Below are positions 14,962 through 23,211 of a stretch of DNA of 64,000 bases, piece by piece. The DNA is taken from NCBI RefSeq assembly GCF_013111185.1, contig NZ_WVRE01000002.1, positions 868,001-932,000 on the forward strand. The letters are read 5' to 3'. The position numbers and the translations under genes were made by a program. The notes beneath the pieces are model-generated. The model saw only the letters and a program-made list of their open reading frames with translations, did no database searches and was not told the DNA's origin. The first letter of the stretch is position 1. Each line of letters opens with the position of its first letter. This DNA is from Ruegeria sp. HKCCD7303. GTDB lineage: Bacteria; Pseudomonadota; Alphaproteobacteria; Rhodobacterales; Rhodobacteraceae.

Positions 14962-16095
14962 GTGAAGATCTCTCCTATGCGTTGGATGCGGGGGGTTTCC
15001 CTTGTGGCCGCAATCGGCCTGATGGCCGCGTGCCAGCTTCCGAAATCCGGACCGAACAAAACCGAAATCCTGGCAGGTGCTGTGCAGAACGGTGGCAACG
15101 CGTTTGTTGTCGAGGTCGATGATCGAGTGACACGTGCCACATCCGCGATCCCACAATTCGGCTTTTCCCCTTCGTTCAGCAGTGCCCAGACCTTGACCGC
15201 TGATACGGTTCGCCCCGGTGATGTTCTGAGCCTGACCATTTGGGAAAACGTTGATGACGGCCTTTTGACCACCGAAACTGGCGCGGCAACGGCGCTGGAA
15301 GAGGTGCAGGTTGATAGCGAAGGCTTCATCTTTGTTCCCTATGCAGGTCGCTTACGGGCTGCCGGAAACACACCGGAACAATTGCGCGTTCTGATCACAA
15401 ACAAATTGCAGGAACAGACACCGGATCCACAGGTCGAAGTGCGGCGCGCTGCAGGCGACGGGTCCACTGTATCGTTGACCGGCACAGTAAACGCACCGGG
15501 CATATACGCGATCCAACGGCCGACCCGCTCTTTGTTGGGCATGTTGTCTCAGGCGGGGGGCGTCTCGGTGGCGTCTGACATTGCATTGGTGACACTGATC
15601 CGTGGCGGACAAAGGGGCACTGTCTGGTACGAAGACCTGTATCGGAATCCCAAGCTTGATGTGGCCCTTCGCGGTGGCGATCGCATCCTGGTGGAAGAAG
15701 ACAGCCGGTCCTATATCGCGCTTGGCGCTACAGGCGGCCAGTCCCGCGTGGCCTTTGAAAGCCAGGACCTTTCTGCCCTTGAAGCACTTGCCCAAGTAGG
15801 TGGATTGCTGACGCTATCCTCGGATCCGACAGGTATCTTCATCCTGCGCAAAGAACGCGAGAGCGTGGCTCGCAGCATCACCGGCCGTGCGGACCTGAAG
15901 GGCGACCAACGCATGATTTATCTGCTGAATCTGACAGCACCCAACGGCCTGTTCATCGCGCGGGATTTCGTGATCCGCGACGACGACACAATCTATGTGA
16001 CCGAAGCGCCATACGCACAGTGGAGCAAATCGATCTCACTTATCGCGGGCGGCCTGACACCTATTGCCAACGTTGCCACACTGACCGGAAACTGA
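14962..16095 (+). CDS. Polysaccharide export lipoprotein (OPX/Wza-KpsD family)
   Basis: Encodes 377 aa from a GTG at 14962 (an in-frame ATG at 14977 is possible). A lipoprotein signal with lipobox LMAAC puts the mature Cys at about residue 24, so the protein should sit in the outer membrane facing the periplasm. The Poly_export domain begins around residue 80 (TVRPGDVLSLTIWENVDDG), followed by SLBB-type beta-grasp repeats (VSLTGTVNAPGIYAIQRPTRSLLG; AYSYIALGATGGQ region; FVIRDDDTIYV). OPX proteins form the outer-membrane exit for capsule chains. It lies 53 nt after the KpsS-like gene and 3 nt before the KpsC-like gene, one likely operon. Confidence 0.88.
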   Translation: MKISPMRWMRGVSLVAAIGLMAACQLPKSGPNKTEILAGAVQNGGNAFVVEVDDRVTRATSAIPQFGFSPSFSSAQTLTADTVRPGDVLSLTIWENVDDGLLTTETGAATALEEVQVDSEGFIFVPYAGRLRAAGNTPEQLRVLITNKLQEQTPDPQVEVRRAAGDGSTVSLTGTVNAPGIYAIQRPTRSLLGMLSQAGGVSVASDIALVTLIRGGQRGTVWYEDLYRNPKLDVALRGGDRILVEEDSRSYIALGATGGQSRVAFESQDLSALEALAQVGGLLTLSSDPTGIFILRKERESVARSITGRADLKGDQRMIYLLNLTAPNGLFIARDFVIRDDDTIYVTEAPYAQWSKSISLIAGGLTPIANVATLTGN

Positions 16096-16098
16096 TGC

Positions 16099-18099
16099 AT
16101 GATCCCCGACGAGGACAGCTCAGCCGGGGACAGCCGTACCCGGCTGTTTGTCTATAATGGTGGCTTTTTGACGCAAAAGCGCCTGACGCGGATCTTGTCC
16201 CTTGCTGGCTTTGACGTTCGTTTGGGCATTCCCAAAAGCGGTGATTGCGTAGGGGTTTGGGGCGACAGCCCAACTGCACATCGCGGCCTAACGGTCGCCG
16301 AAAAACACGACGCGCCGGTTGTACGGATCGAAGATGCATTCCTCAGATCGTTGCACCCGGGACGCGAGGGAGAGAGCCCCCTGGGCTTATTCATAGATCG
16401 CTCGGGGCTGCATTTCGACGCGTCAGCCCCATCGGACCTTGAAAAGACTCTGATCAATGAGCCGTTGGACGACACCGCCCTGCTGAATCGCGCGCGCGCT
16501 GCAATCGAACGGATCAAAGAACTGCATCTCAGCAAATATTCCGCCTTTGATCTGGCCTTGACCCCTCCGGACCCCGGATATGTTCTGGTCGTCGATCAAA
16601 CGGTGGGCGACGCTGCGGTTACAGCCAGCGGCGCGGACCGGGCTCGTTTTCTTGAAATGCTGTTTGTCGCGCAAGAAGAAAACCCTGGCGCACAGATACT
16701 GATCAAGACACACCCGGAAACGCAGGCGGGTCATCGCCAAGGGCATTTCACCGATCAGGACCTTTCAGATCGGATCTCGCTGTTCAACGCACCGATCAGC
16801 CCCTGGCCCCTGCTGGAAGGTGCTGTTGCCGTTTACACTGTGTCCTCACAACTGGGGTTCGAGGCTGTTCTGGCCGGGCACAAACCACGTGTGTTCGGTC
16901 AGCCATTCTACGCTGGCTGGGGCCTGACACAGGATGAGAACCCAATTGCGCGCCGCCAACGCAACCTGACCCGCGCGCAGCTTTTCGCTGCAGCTATGCT
17001 GCTGTACCCCACATGGTACGATCCTTTTCGGGATAAACTATGCGAACTTGAAACAGTGCTGGACACGCTCGAAGCGCAAACCCGCGCGTGGCGGCAGGAC
17101 CGGAACGGATGGACTGCCTCTGGTATGCGGCTGTGGAAACGCAAGCATCTGCAGCAGATATTCGGGCAGCACGCAAAGCTGCGATTTACAGCGGCACAGC
17201 CCGAAACTGCAGAGCGCCCACATATGATCTGGGCCAATCAGGCACGCGACACCGATGGTGCGGTGCGGGTCGAAGACGGGTTTCTGAGGTCGCGTGGCTT
17301 GGGGGCAGAACTTGTCCCTCCACTCTCGTTGGTGACGGATGAAATCGGCATTTACTACGATCCGACAAAACCTAGCCAGTTAGAAGACCTGATCAGTCGA
17401 CGTGAAACTCTGCGCCCGGATCAGGAATTGCGGGCCGAGCGCCTGATACAGCGGTTGTTGGCAGAGGGATTGAGCAAATACAATATGGGCCAGCCCGCCT
17501 CCGCCCTGCCCGAAGGGCATCGTATTTTAGTGCCGGGACAGGTTGAGGATGATGCCTCGGTCCTGCTGGGCACCAGCACGGTGCGCAGCAATTTGGATCT
17601 GCTGAAAGCTGCCCGCAACGCCAATCCAAACGCAATCCTGATCTACAAGCCGCACCCCGATGTTGAAGCCGGGCTGCGCGAAGGCAGGATCGACGCCGCG
17701 ACGTTGGCCGACATAGTCGTCGCTGACACAGATCCCGCCTCGCTTCTGCCCCATGTCCAAGAAGTCTGGACAATGACATCGCTTCTGGGGTTCGAGGCTT
17801 TGTTGCGCGGGGTAAAGGTTACAACCCTCGGCGCACCGTTCTATGCCGGTTGGGGCCTGACCACCGATCTAGGGGCGGTTCCAGTTCGGCGCGGTGCGAG
17901 ACCGTCGTTGACGGGGTTGGTACATGCAACCCTGATCGACTATCCCCGCTACTTCGATCCCGTCACAGGCCAGCCCTGTCCGGTGGAAGTGGCGGTAGAG
18001 CGTCTTGCCCAAGGGAATTCTGTGCCCACTGGGCCGGTAAATCGAGTGCTGTCGAAACTTCAGGGCGCGTTTGCGACCCACGCGCATTTGTGGCGTTAA
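16099..18099 (+). CDS. kpsC: Capsular polysaccharide biosynthesis protein, KpsC-like (dual beta-Kdo transferase)
   Basis: Encodes 666 aa, close to E. coli KpsC (about 675). KpsC extends the Kdo linker with alternating beta-2,4 and beta-2,7 linkages using two glycosyltransferase modules. Two related halves are clear. The first holds VRIEDAFLRSLHPG, ILIKTHPETQAGHRQG, SSQLGFEAVLAGHKPRVFG and FYAGWGLT; the second holds VRVEDGFLRSRGLGAELVPP, LIYKPHPDVEAGLREG, TSLLGFEALLRGVKV and FYAGWGLTTD. The start is an ATG 3 nt after the OPX stop. It ends 2 nt before the convergent ribD stop, so there is no room for an intergenic terminator. Confidence 0.92.
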   Translation: MIPDEDSSAGDSRTRLFVYNGGFLTQKRLTRILSLAGFDVRLGIPKSGDCVGVWGDSPTAHRGLTVAEKHDAPVVRIEDAFLRSLHPGREGESPLGLFIDRSGLHFDASAPSDLEKTLINEPLDDTALLNRARAAIERIKELHLSKYSAFDLALTPPDPGYVLVVDQTVGDAAVTASGADRARFLEMLFVAQEENPGAQILIKTHPETQAGHRQGHFTDQDLSDRISLFNAPISPWPLLEGAVAVYTVSSQLGFEAVLAGHKPRVFGQPFYAGWGLTQDENPIARRQRNLTRAQLFAAAMLLYPTWYDPFRDKLCELETVLDTLEAQTRAWRQDRNGWTASGMRLWKRKHLQQIFGQHAKLRFTAAQPETAERPHMIWANQARDTDGAVRVEDGFLRSRGLGAELVPPLSLVTDEIGIYYDPTKPSQLEDLISRRETLRPDQELRAERLIQRLLAEGLSKYNMGQPASALPEGHRILVPGQVEDDASVLLGTSTVRSNLDLLKAARNANPNAILIYKPHPDVEAGLREGRIDAATLADIVVADTDPASLLPHVQEVWTMTSLLGFEALLRGVKVTTLGAPFYAGWGLTTDLGAVPVRRGARPSLTGLVHATLIDYPRYFDPVTGQPCPVEVAVERLAQGNSVPTGPVNRVLSKLQGAFATHAHLWR

Positions 18100-18101
18100 T
18101 C

Positions 18102-19202
18102 CTACAGCGAGGGTTTGCGCCAGCAGTGCAGGATATCCCCGCCCACAACCTGCGTTTCAATCAGCTCGAACCTTGGTGCTTCGTCCAGTGTCTTAAGTTC
18201 CAGAGATCCAACGGCCGAAAGCCCGTCGGCTCCGATGGTCACCCCAGCGGTGAAGCCCACCAGTTCGTCCACCAGATCCTCGGCCAAAAGCGAAGCCGCA
18301 AGAGCCGCCCCGCCTTCGCAGAATACGCTTGTCAGGCCGGCCTGCCCCAATTGCTGAAGCAGATCCAGCGCGTCAATATGATGATCTTTCAAGGCGCACG
18401 GGATAAGTTTTGCGCCAAGACCCTCCCAAGCGCGTGCACGCTCTGGATCAGGATGATGGGCATGACAGAGCCATACCGGTGTTTTCGCTGCAGTGCGTGC
18501 CAACTGCCCCATCAAAGAGATGTCCATGTGACGCGACACCACCACGCGCACCGGCTGATGCGCGACACCCAGGTCTCGCACTGTCAGCGAGGGATCATCG
18601 GCACGCGCCGTCCCTGCCCCTACCATCACCGCATCGTGGCGGGCGCGCATCGCGTGCACGACACGCCGCGCCTTAGGTCCGGTGATCCATTGACTGTGTC
18701 CGGTTGAGGTAGCGATCCGACCATCAAAACTGCTGGCCAGTTTGAGGGTCACAAACGGCCGTCCCTGTTCGGTCTTTAAGAAAAAACCTTCCAGATCCTG
18801 CTCCGCCTGTTCTGCCAGAACGCCCGTTTCGACCTCGATTCCAGCCTCGCGCAACATGGCAAAGCCCTGCCCTGCCACCCTCGGGTCGCTGTCTTCCACG
18901 GCGGCCACAACGCGGGCGACGCCGGCTGCAATCAAAGCTTCGGCGCAGGGCGGCGTTTTGCCGTGATGCGCGCAGGGTTCTAATGTTACATAGACGGTAG
19001 CGCCACGCGCGGCCTGTCCGGCTTGGGCCAACGCCTCGGTCTCGGCATGCGGACGCCCCCCCGGTTGGGTCCAACCGCGCCCGATGATCCGGCCATCGCG
19101 CACGATGACACAGCCCACAGCTGGGTTCGGCCAGCACGTCCCTTGGCCGCGCCGCCCCAATGACAGGGCCAGCGCCATAAATCGCTTATCTGTTTCGTTC
19201 AC
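18102..19202 (-). CDS. ribD: Bifunctional riboflavin deaminase/reductase RibD
   Basis: Encodes 366 aa. Performs the deamination and then the NADPH-dependent reduction of the pyrimidine intermediate. The N-terminal cytidine-deaminase-like domain (about 1-145) has the zinc ligands and catalytic Glu in [10 protein letters not shown] and in [11 protein letters not shown]. The C-terminal reductase domain (about 150-366) starts [17 protein letters not shown] and includes [29 protein letters not shown] and VFCEGGAAL. Its ATG overlaps the nrdR stop as ATGA. In related genomes ribE usually follows directly; here a capsule block intervenes. Confidence 0.96.
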   Translation of the reverse strand: MNETDKRFMALALSLGRRGQGTCWPNPAVGCVIVRDGRIIGRGWTQPGGRPHAETEALAQAGQAARGATVYVTLEPCAHHGKTPPCAEALIAAGVARVVAAVEDSDPRVAGQGFAMLREAGIEVETGVLAEQAEQDLEGFFLKTEQGRPFVTLKLASSFDGRIATSTGHSQWITGPKARRVVHAMRARHDAVMVGAGTARADDPSLTVRDLGVAHQPVRVVVSRHMDISLMGQLARTAAKTPVWLCHAHHPDPERARAWEGLGAKLIPCALKDHHIDALDLLQQLGQAGLTSVFCEGGAALAASLLAEDLVDELVGFTAGVTIGADGLSAVGSLELKTLDEAPRFELIETQVVGGDILHCWRKPSL

Positions 19203-19669
19203 TCGTCCGTCGGAGGCTGCGGCGGGCGCAGTTCGTGGACAAACTCCTCGAAATCATCGGCCGCCTGGAAATTCTTATACACACTCGCAAAGCGAACATA
19301 GGCGACGGTATCGATCCGCGCCAGAGCTTCCATGACGATCTCACCGATCTTGTTTGACGGAATATCAGTGTCGCCCATGCTTTCCAGCCGACGCACGATG
19401 CCCGAGATCATCTGATCGATCCGTTCCGGATCAACAGGCCGTTTCTGCATCGAGATGCGGATCGAACGCTCCAGCTTGTCGCGGTCGAAATCCTCGCGCT
19501 TGCCGTTGGTTTTAATGACCACCAGATCTCGCAGTTGCACACGCTCGTACGTTGTGAACCGCCCTCCACAGGCCGGGCAAAACCGGCGTCGGCGGATAGC
19601 CACGTGGTCCTCTGCCGGGCGTGAGTCTTTTACCTGAGTGTCGATATTTCCGCAAAACGGGCAGCGCAT
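19199..19669 (-). CDS. nrdR: Transcriptional repressor NrdR
   Basis: Encodes 156 aa from the ATG at 19669; the frame is open further upstream but the family begins MRCPFCG. NrdR represses ribonucleotide reductase genes in response to (d)ATP. The zinc ribbon (CPFC at residues 3-6, CPAC near 34) is followed by the ATP-cone from about residue 49 ([20 protein letters not shown]) to [26 protein letters not shown]. It is coupled to ribD by a 4-nt overlap, a common arrangement. The upstream region carries a small dyad and a perfect DnaA box. Confidence 0.96.
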   Translation of the reverse strand: MRCPFCGNIDTQVKDSRPAEDHVAIRRRRFCPACGGRFTTYERVQLRDLVVIKTNGKREDFDRDKLERSIRISMQKRPVDPERIDQMISGIVRRLESMGDTDIPSNKIGEIVMEALARIDTVAYVRFASVYKNFQAADDFEEFVHELRPPQPPTDE

Positions 19670-19704
19670 CCGCCGTCTCCTCGTCCCTTGTTCGGCCTCT
19701 TTTT

Positions 19705-19731
19705 GTAAGCGCTGCGGCTTACTTATCCACA
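19705..19731 (-). promoter_or_regulatory. Dyad plus perfect DnaA box upstream of nrdR
   Basis: GTAAGC-GCTGCG-GCTTAC (19705-19722) is immediately followed by TTATCCACA (19723-19731), the exact DnaA consensus 9-mer. The element starts 36 nt upstream of the nrdR ATG, in the expected promoter. DnaA is known to act at nrd promoters in other bacteria; here binding is an inference from the 9-mer only. Confidence 0.35.
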
Positions 19732-19789
19732 ACTATAGGGCAGCCGCTAGGATTTGGGTAGTCGGAATTTTCAACCGCTAGATAAAGGG

Positions 19790-20203
19790 TCAGGCCAGAT
19801 GCGCGGCGACACGTCTTTGATGAGGTGCAGTGCGGTGTTCAAACAGGTAAATCCCCTGCCAGGTTCCAAGAACCATCCGCCCTTGAGACACAGGGATCGT
19901 CAACGACACAGGCATAAGTGCAACCTTGATATGCGCAGGCATGTCATCTGGTCCTTCATATGTGTGCCGCAGGTAAGACATTGCCGGATGGTCGGACGCA
20001 GGCACAAGTCGTTCGAAAAACGCCTGAAGGTCGGTTTGAACCTCGGGGTCGGCGTTTTCTTGGATCAGCAGGGAACACGAAGTATGGCGAACGAACAGCG
20101 TCAGAACGCCATCGGCAGACCACTGATCCACCCATTCCCGGATGTCAGACGTGAATTCGTAAAGCCCCGGACCTTGGGTGTGCACAACGAATTCAGTCTG
20201 CAT
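19790..20203 (-). CDS. yjbQ: YjbQ family protein (UPF0047)
   Basis: Encodes 137 aa, the normal family length. The family signature is present: GLYEFTSDIREWV at the N-terminus, the RHTSCSLLIQENADPEV motif, and the C-terminal LGTWQGIYLFEHR with a conserved His. E. coli YjbQ has weak secondary thiamine-phosphate synthase activity, but the physiological role is unsettled. Monocistronic in appearance; 21 nt downstream of a secreted-protein gene on the same strand. Confidence 0.93.
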   Translation of the reverse strand: MQTEFVVHTQGPGLYEFTSDIREWVDQWSADGVLTLFVRHTSCSLLIQENADPEVQTDLQAFFERLVPASDHPAMSYLRHTYEGPDDMPAHIKVALMPVSLTIPVSQGRMVLGTWQGIYLFEHRTAPHQRRVAAHLA

Positions 20204-20224
20204 CGTGACGATCCTGTGGGTTTA

Positions 20225-20629
20225 TCAGTCGTTGAAGAACGGCCGATAGTTACACCGTGAGTTTGCACCTTGTACAGATTCACTGTTGCCGGGTTGAAAC
20301 CCGAACGAAATAAAGCTGCTGGGTTGCACCTCGGCGGTCTCAGGTTGCTTGATCGAAAACTGAACTGCCGTTCTGCGACCGGTGGTGACACTGGGCCCGT
20401 ATCCGCGCAACACGTAGATCCTGTCTTGCCAACCCAACCCCAAGGTCCGGCGCGCATAATCCGCAGCCGCACACCAATAGCCTTCTGTGCGCTGATCCCC
20501 ACGCGGTATAACTTCGAAATCCGTGGCGTTGATCGGCTCAGTACGATACCCGTTCCGCGCAGCATCGGCGGCCATGGGAACACTAAAGGCAACGGTCGCC
20601 AACGCGGCAAATGTGTATAACTTTTTCAT
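20225..20629 (-). CDS. Secreted protein of unknown function
   Basis: Encodes 134 aa with a Sec signal peptide (MKKLYTFAALATVAFSVPMA, probable cleavage at ADA-AR). The mature part has a conserved-looking GYWCAAADYARRTLGLGWQDRIYVLRG segment, an FSIKQP motif and a C-terminal Cys (SRCNYRPFF); the two cysteines could pair in the periplasm. I recognise no named domain. Similar small exported proteins are common in Rhodobacterales. The start has a reasonable purine-rich leader (GGGAAGATTAACG). Confidence 0.75.
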   Translation of the reverse strand: MKKLYTFAALATVAFSVPMAADAARNGYRTEPINATDFEVIPRGDQRTEGYWCAAADYARRTLGLGWQDRIYVLRGYGPSVTTGRRTAVQFSIKQPETAEVQPSSFISFGFQPGNSESVQGANSRCNYRPFFND

Positions 20630-20706
20630 CGTTAATCTTCCCTGATTGTGTGTCCCAGATAGGTTAGTCCAGCTTCTTGCATTGCACAGTGCCCCTCACG
20701 ACCAAT

Positions 20707-21255
20707 TCAGCCAGCCCCCTGCATTGTGTGATCCGGCGTGAGCCACCCGCGATACCGGATCAGCAATCCCAAACCCGGTGCCCGGGCTGAGACATCAAAC
20801 CGGAATCGCCCTTGTGCATCCTGCCATTCTCGCGTGCGAGAGCGCGGCAACGCAAAGGCGGGCATCAAAATACCAAAGATGGTCAAGCGATGAATTTCGA
20901 TGTGCAGTGCATCGTTCTGCCAAGCGGGTCGCAACCAAATCGAAATCGCACCAAAGTCTTCACGAACGCATTTCCGGTTTTCATCGTATGTCAGGTGCGA
21001 AGTGGTGCGATGCCCGCCAAAGTCGCGCTCCCAGGACACTGCTTTGCCCCGGTCGCGGATCGAAACCGAGACCGCAACATCTTTTCCACTAGGGGGAAAT
21101 CCGGCCAGATAGGTGGCAACCGCCGCCAACACACCTCTGCCTGGCTCGATATCACATTGGCCGGAATACAATCCTTCTGTGCTGTGCAGGCGAAGAACCG
21201 CAGCGGGTAAATACTCGACCGATCCCAATGCCTGCAAGAACGGGTCATTCATCAT
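20707..21255 (-). CDS. DUF4166 domain protein
   Basis: Encodes 182 aa from the ATG at 21255, which overlaps the upstream stop as TGATG. The sequence fits DUF4166: LHSTEGLYSGQCDIEPGRGVLAA near the start, a central beta-rich core with WERDFGGHRTTSHL, and a C-terminal RSRTREWQDAQGRFRFDVSARAPGLGLLIRYRGWL. The function of the family is not known; it is frequently next to or fused with DCC or SDR proteins. Translational coupling to the DCC gene here supports a shared role. Confidence 0.8.
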   Translation of the reverse strand: MMNDPFLQALGSVEYLPAAVLRLHSTEGLYSGQCDIEPGRGVLAAVATYLAGFPPSGKDVAVSVSIRDRGKAVSWERDFGGHRTTSHLTYDENRKCVREDFGAISIWLRPAWQNDALHIEIHRLTIFGILMPAFALPRSRTREWQDAQGRFRFDVSARAPGLGLLIRYRGWLTPDHTMQGAG

Positions 21256-21692
21256 CAATAACCATCGCTCACAAATCGCGCCCAAATGTCAGGCCCCGGC
21301 ACCAGACAAGTGCTGGATTTTCCGAACAGTTTATACCTGTTTCGCGCGATCAGACGATACGCAGGGTTTTTGAGCGCATTGGGCAAGAAACGGCACAGTG
21401 ACAACAGCCGCCACATTCCGGGAAGTTGACGCATAGCTGCGGCAAACGCATCCAGATGCTGATAGACCACTCCATCCACGATCACCAAGTTGGTTTCAAA
21501 GTCTTGCGTGCGCAGGTCCAGCTCTTGATAGAGCTTCTGCCCAAGCGGGGATTGGGCAGTTGCGAACAGAAAGCACCGCGACCGATCATGTCTGAGCATG
21601 AATCTGAAGAAACCCGAACACAGCACGCACTGGCCATCAAACACAATCAAGTTTTGACCGTAGACTTTTGAACTTACAGCACTTTCCGGCAT
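21255..21692 (-). CDS. DCC family thiol-disulfide oxidoreductase-like protein (DUF393)
   Basis: Encodes 145 aa from the ATG at 21692. The frame is open to 21830, but the upstream residues are low-complexity and not family-like, and 145 aa matches the usual size. The DCC signature is present: IVFDGQCVLCSGFFRFMLRHD (with the CxxC of a thioredoxin-like active site), then FLFATAQSPLGQ and a C-terminal YRLIARNRYKLFG. Members are small, possibly membrane-associated redox proteins of unknown partner. Coupled to the DUF4166 gene downstream. Start-site confidence is moderate because no clear ribosome-binding site precedes 21692. Confidence 0.82.
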   Translation of the reverse strand: MPESAVSSKVYGQNLIVFDGQCVLCSGFFRFMLRHDRSRCFLFATAQSPLGQKLYQELDLRTQDFETNLVIVDGVVYQHLDAFAAAMRQLPGMWRLLSLCRFLPNALKNPAYRLIARNRYKLFGKSSTCLVPGPDIWARFVSDGY

Positions 21693-22019
21693 ATCGTTAA
21701 CATTCGTGAGACCGCCATTCTCACAGGGTGTCAAATCTGTAGCTCCTGAACAATGCGACATCTGTGAAGGAGGGCGTGCCGGGGAGCGCTGAGCAGAGAG
21801 TGGTGATTTCTCCGAAGGCTCTGACCTCATCCCCTAAAGGTGCTGACCCGGCAACACAGCTTATCTGGGTGTTCACACCGCAAAACCCATGTGCGATCTG
21901 GCCAGTTTCTTTTGCGTTTCTGCCATCACATGATGTCGCGACCGTCAAAATCCCAAGTGTCATTCGAAATTCTATGATATGCTGTCTATTGTTTTGTAAT
22001 CGTAAGGTATTGTTGCGCG
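21693..22019. other. Intergenic region between divergent DCC and AraC genes
   Basis: 327 nt with no gene I can support. An open frame continues upstream from the DCC start to 21830 but looks like a shadow. The last 60 nt before the AraC start are AT-rich (CTATGATATGCTGTCTATTGTTTTGTAAT) and probably hold the araC-type promoter. No clear operator or terminator was seen. Confidence 0.5.
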
Positions 22020-23039
22020 ATGGACGTGGATGTTGGCCGTCTACATTTCATTATTCAGGCGCTGGATCGTCACAGTGGAAACGGAGAGTTGTCTAAGGCT
22101 GTCCTGAAGCGAACCGGCCTCAGGCCGCAGGATGTCGCCCCACCGGTTGAAACCTGCAGTATTCAGACAGAGGCCCTGTTCGTCCGCTTCGCATGTGACG
22201 CGACCAAAGACATTACCTTTGCGGCCCGTACCGGGCTTGAGGTCACATCCGCCTCGACCGTGACGGCTTATATCAGCAAGTATTCACGCGACCTGAAACA
22301 GGTGATGGAGAACCTTTCGCGCTTTCACGGCATCATCGACCCGGCCATCGCGCTTAGTCTGCGTATCGCCGGGAATTTCGCTACTTTGGAAGCCGATTGG
22401 AAAGATGCGGGTTTTGCCCGCTATCACCGGCGCACCGAATTTCTGATCTTCGCCGCCCTCGCAAGAATGCGGAACCTGACTCAGATCAACCTGAACCCGA
22501 TTGAGATAAGGTTTCAGCATGAGGTTGGGGATCATATCAAAAGCTTTGAAAAACTTGCAGGTTTTCCGGTGGTCTTTGGATCGGAAAAGATTGAGATTGT
22601 TTTGCCCCTTTCGGCACTGGATCTGCCGGTTCCGACTTATGATCCCAAACTGCGCGAGCATCTTTTGGAATACGCAGAGCGCCTACTGGCGGAACGCAAG
22701 AAACCCGAACACTCGATCCGTGCTCGGACCGAAGGGCTAATCACCCGATCCCTGCCCGGCACAATCCCACAGGCCGAGGTCATAGCTTCGAACCTTGGAA
22801 TGAGCCTTAGAACCTTTGGCCGTCGCCTGAAAGAAGAAGGCACAAGCTATCGCGACATCGTGGACGACCTCAGGTGTGATCTTGCCCAGACCTTCCTGAC
22901 CAACCGGATGACTCTGTCAGAGATTTCATTTTCACTCGGGTACGCAGATCAGGCCGCCTTCTCGACCGCCTTTAAACGCTGGACTGGCCAACCACCAAGC
23001 GCTTTCAAGACCCGCGTCGAACATCCCCTTCAGCGGTGA
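22020..23039 (+). CDS. AraC family transcriptional regulator with N-terminal arabinose-binding-like domain
   Basis: Encodes 339 aa. The N-terminal two thirds (about 20-200) fits the 'arabinose-binding' type domain found in OruR/ArgR-like AraC regulators (DITFAARTG, HRRTEFLIFAALARMRNLTQ, FQHEVGDHIKSFEKLAGFPVVFG). The C-terminal HTH_18 domain (about 240-335) has AEVIASNLGMSLRTFGRRLKEEGTSYRDIVDD and the second helix-turn-helix LSEISFSLGYADQAAFSTAFKRWTGQPPSAF. Target genes are unknown; the divergent DCC/DUF4166 pair is the only neighbour it could control locally. No terminator follows except the rpoD one on the other strand. Confidence 0.9.
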   Translation: MDVDVGRLHFIIQALDRHSGNGELSKAVLKRTGLRPQDVAPPVETCSIQTEALFVRFACDATKDITFAARTGLEVTSASTVTAYISKYSRDLKQVMENLSRFHGIIDPAIALSLRIAGNFATLEADWKDAGFARYHRRTEFLIFAALARMRNLTQINLNPIEIRFQHEVGDHIKSFEKLAGFPVVFGSEKIEIVLPLSALDLPVPTYDPKLREHLLEYAERLLAERKKPEHSIRARTEGLITRSLPGTIPQAEVIASNLGMSLRTFGRRLKEEGTSYRDIVDDLRCDLAQTFLTNRMTLSEISFSLGYADQAAFSTAFKRWTGQPPSAFKTRVEHPLQR

Positions 23040-23181
23040 GACCGGGGGTCATAAGCCCGAAAGCCTCGCCCCGGCCCCGTCCCGTGAGTGGACAAAACAG
23101 ATATAGACAGGGACGCCGCCCATCCCGTGTGATTTCCCGCCAATGTGATAAGAGAACAGGCCATCGTGAAGACCGAATAAA

Positions 23182-23207
23182 AAAGGCGCCTCGGACGAGG
23201 CGCCTTT
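23182..23207 (-). terminator. rpoD rho-independent terminator
   Basis: Strong GC stem AAAGGCGCCTCG/CGAGGCGCCTTT (12 bp) a few nt after the rpoD stop. On the minus strand it is followed by a run of T residues (TTTTTTATT across the stem edge). Confidence 0.9.
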
Positions 23208-23211
23208 GGAC

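Noticed and set aside
22020-23039. AraC regulator as controller of rpoD
   Set aside because: It is convergent with rpoD and separated by the rpoD terminator; no shared promoter.
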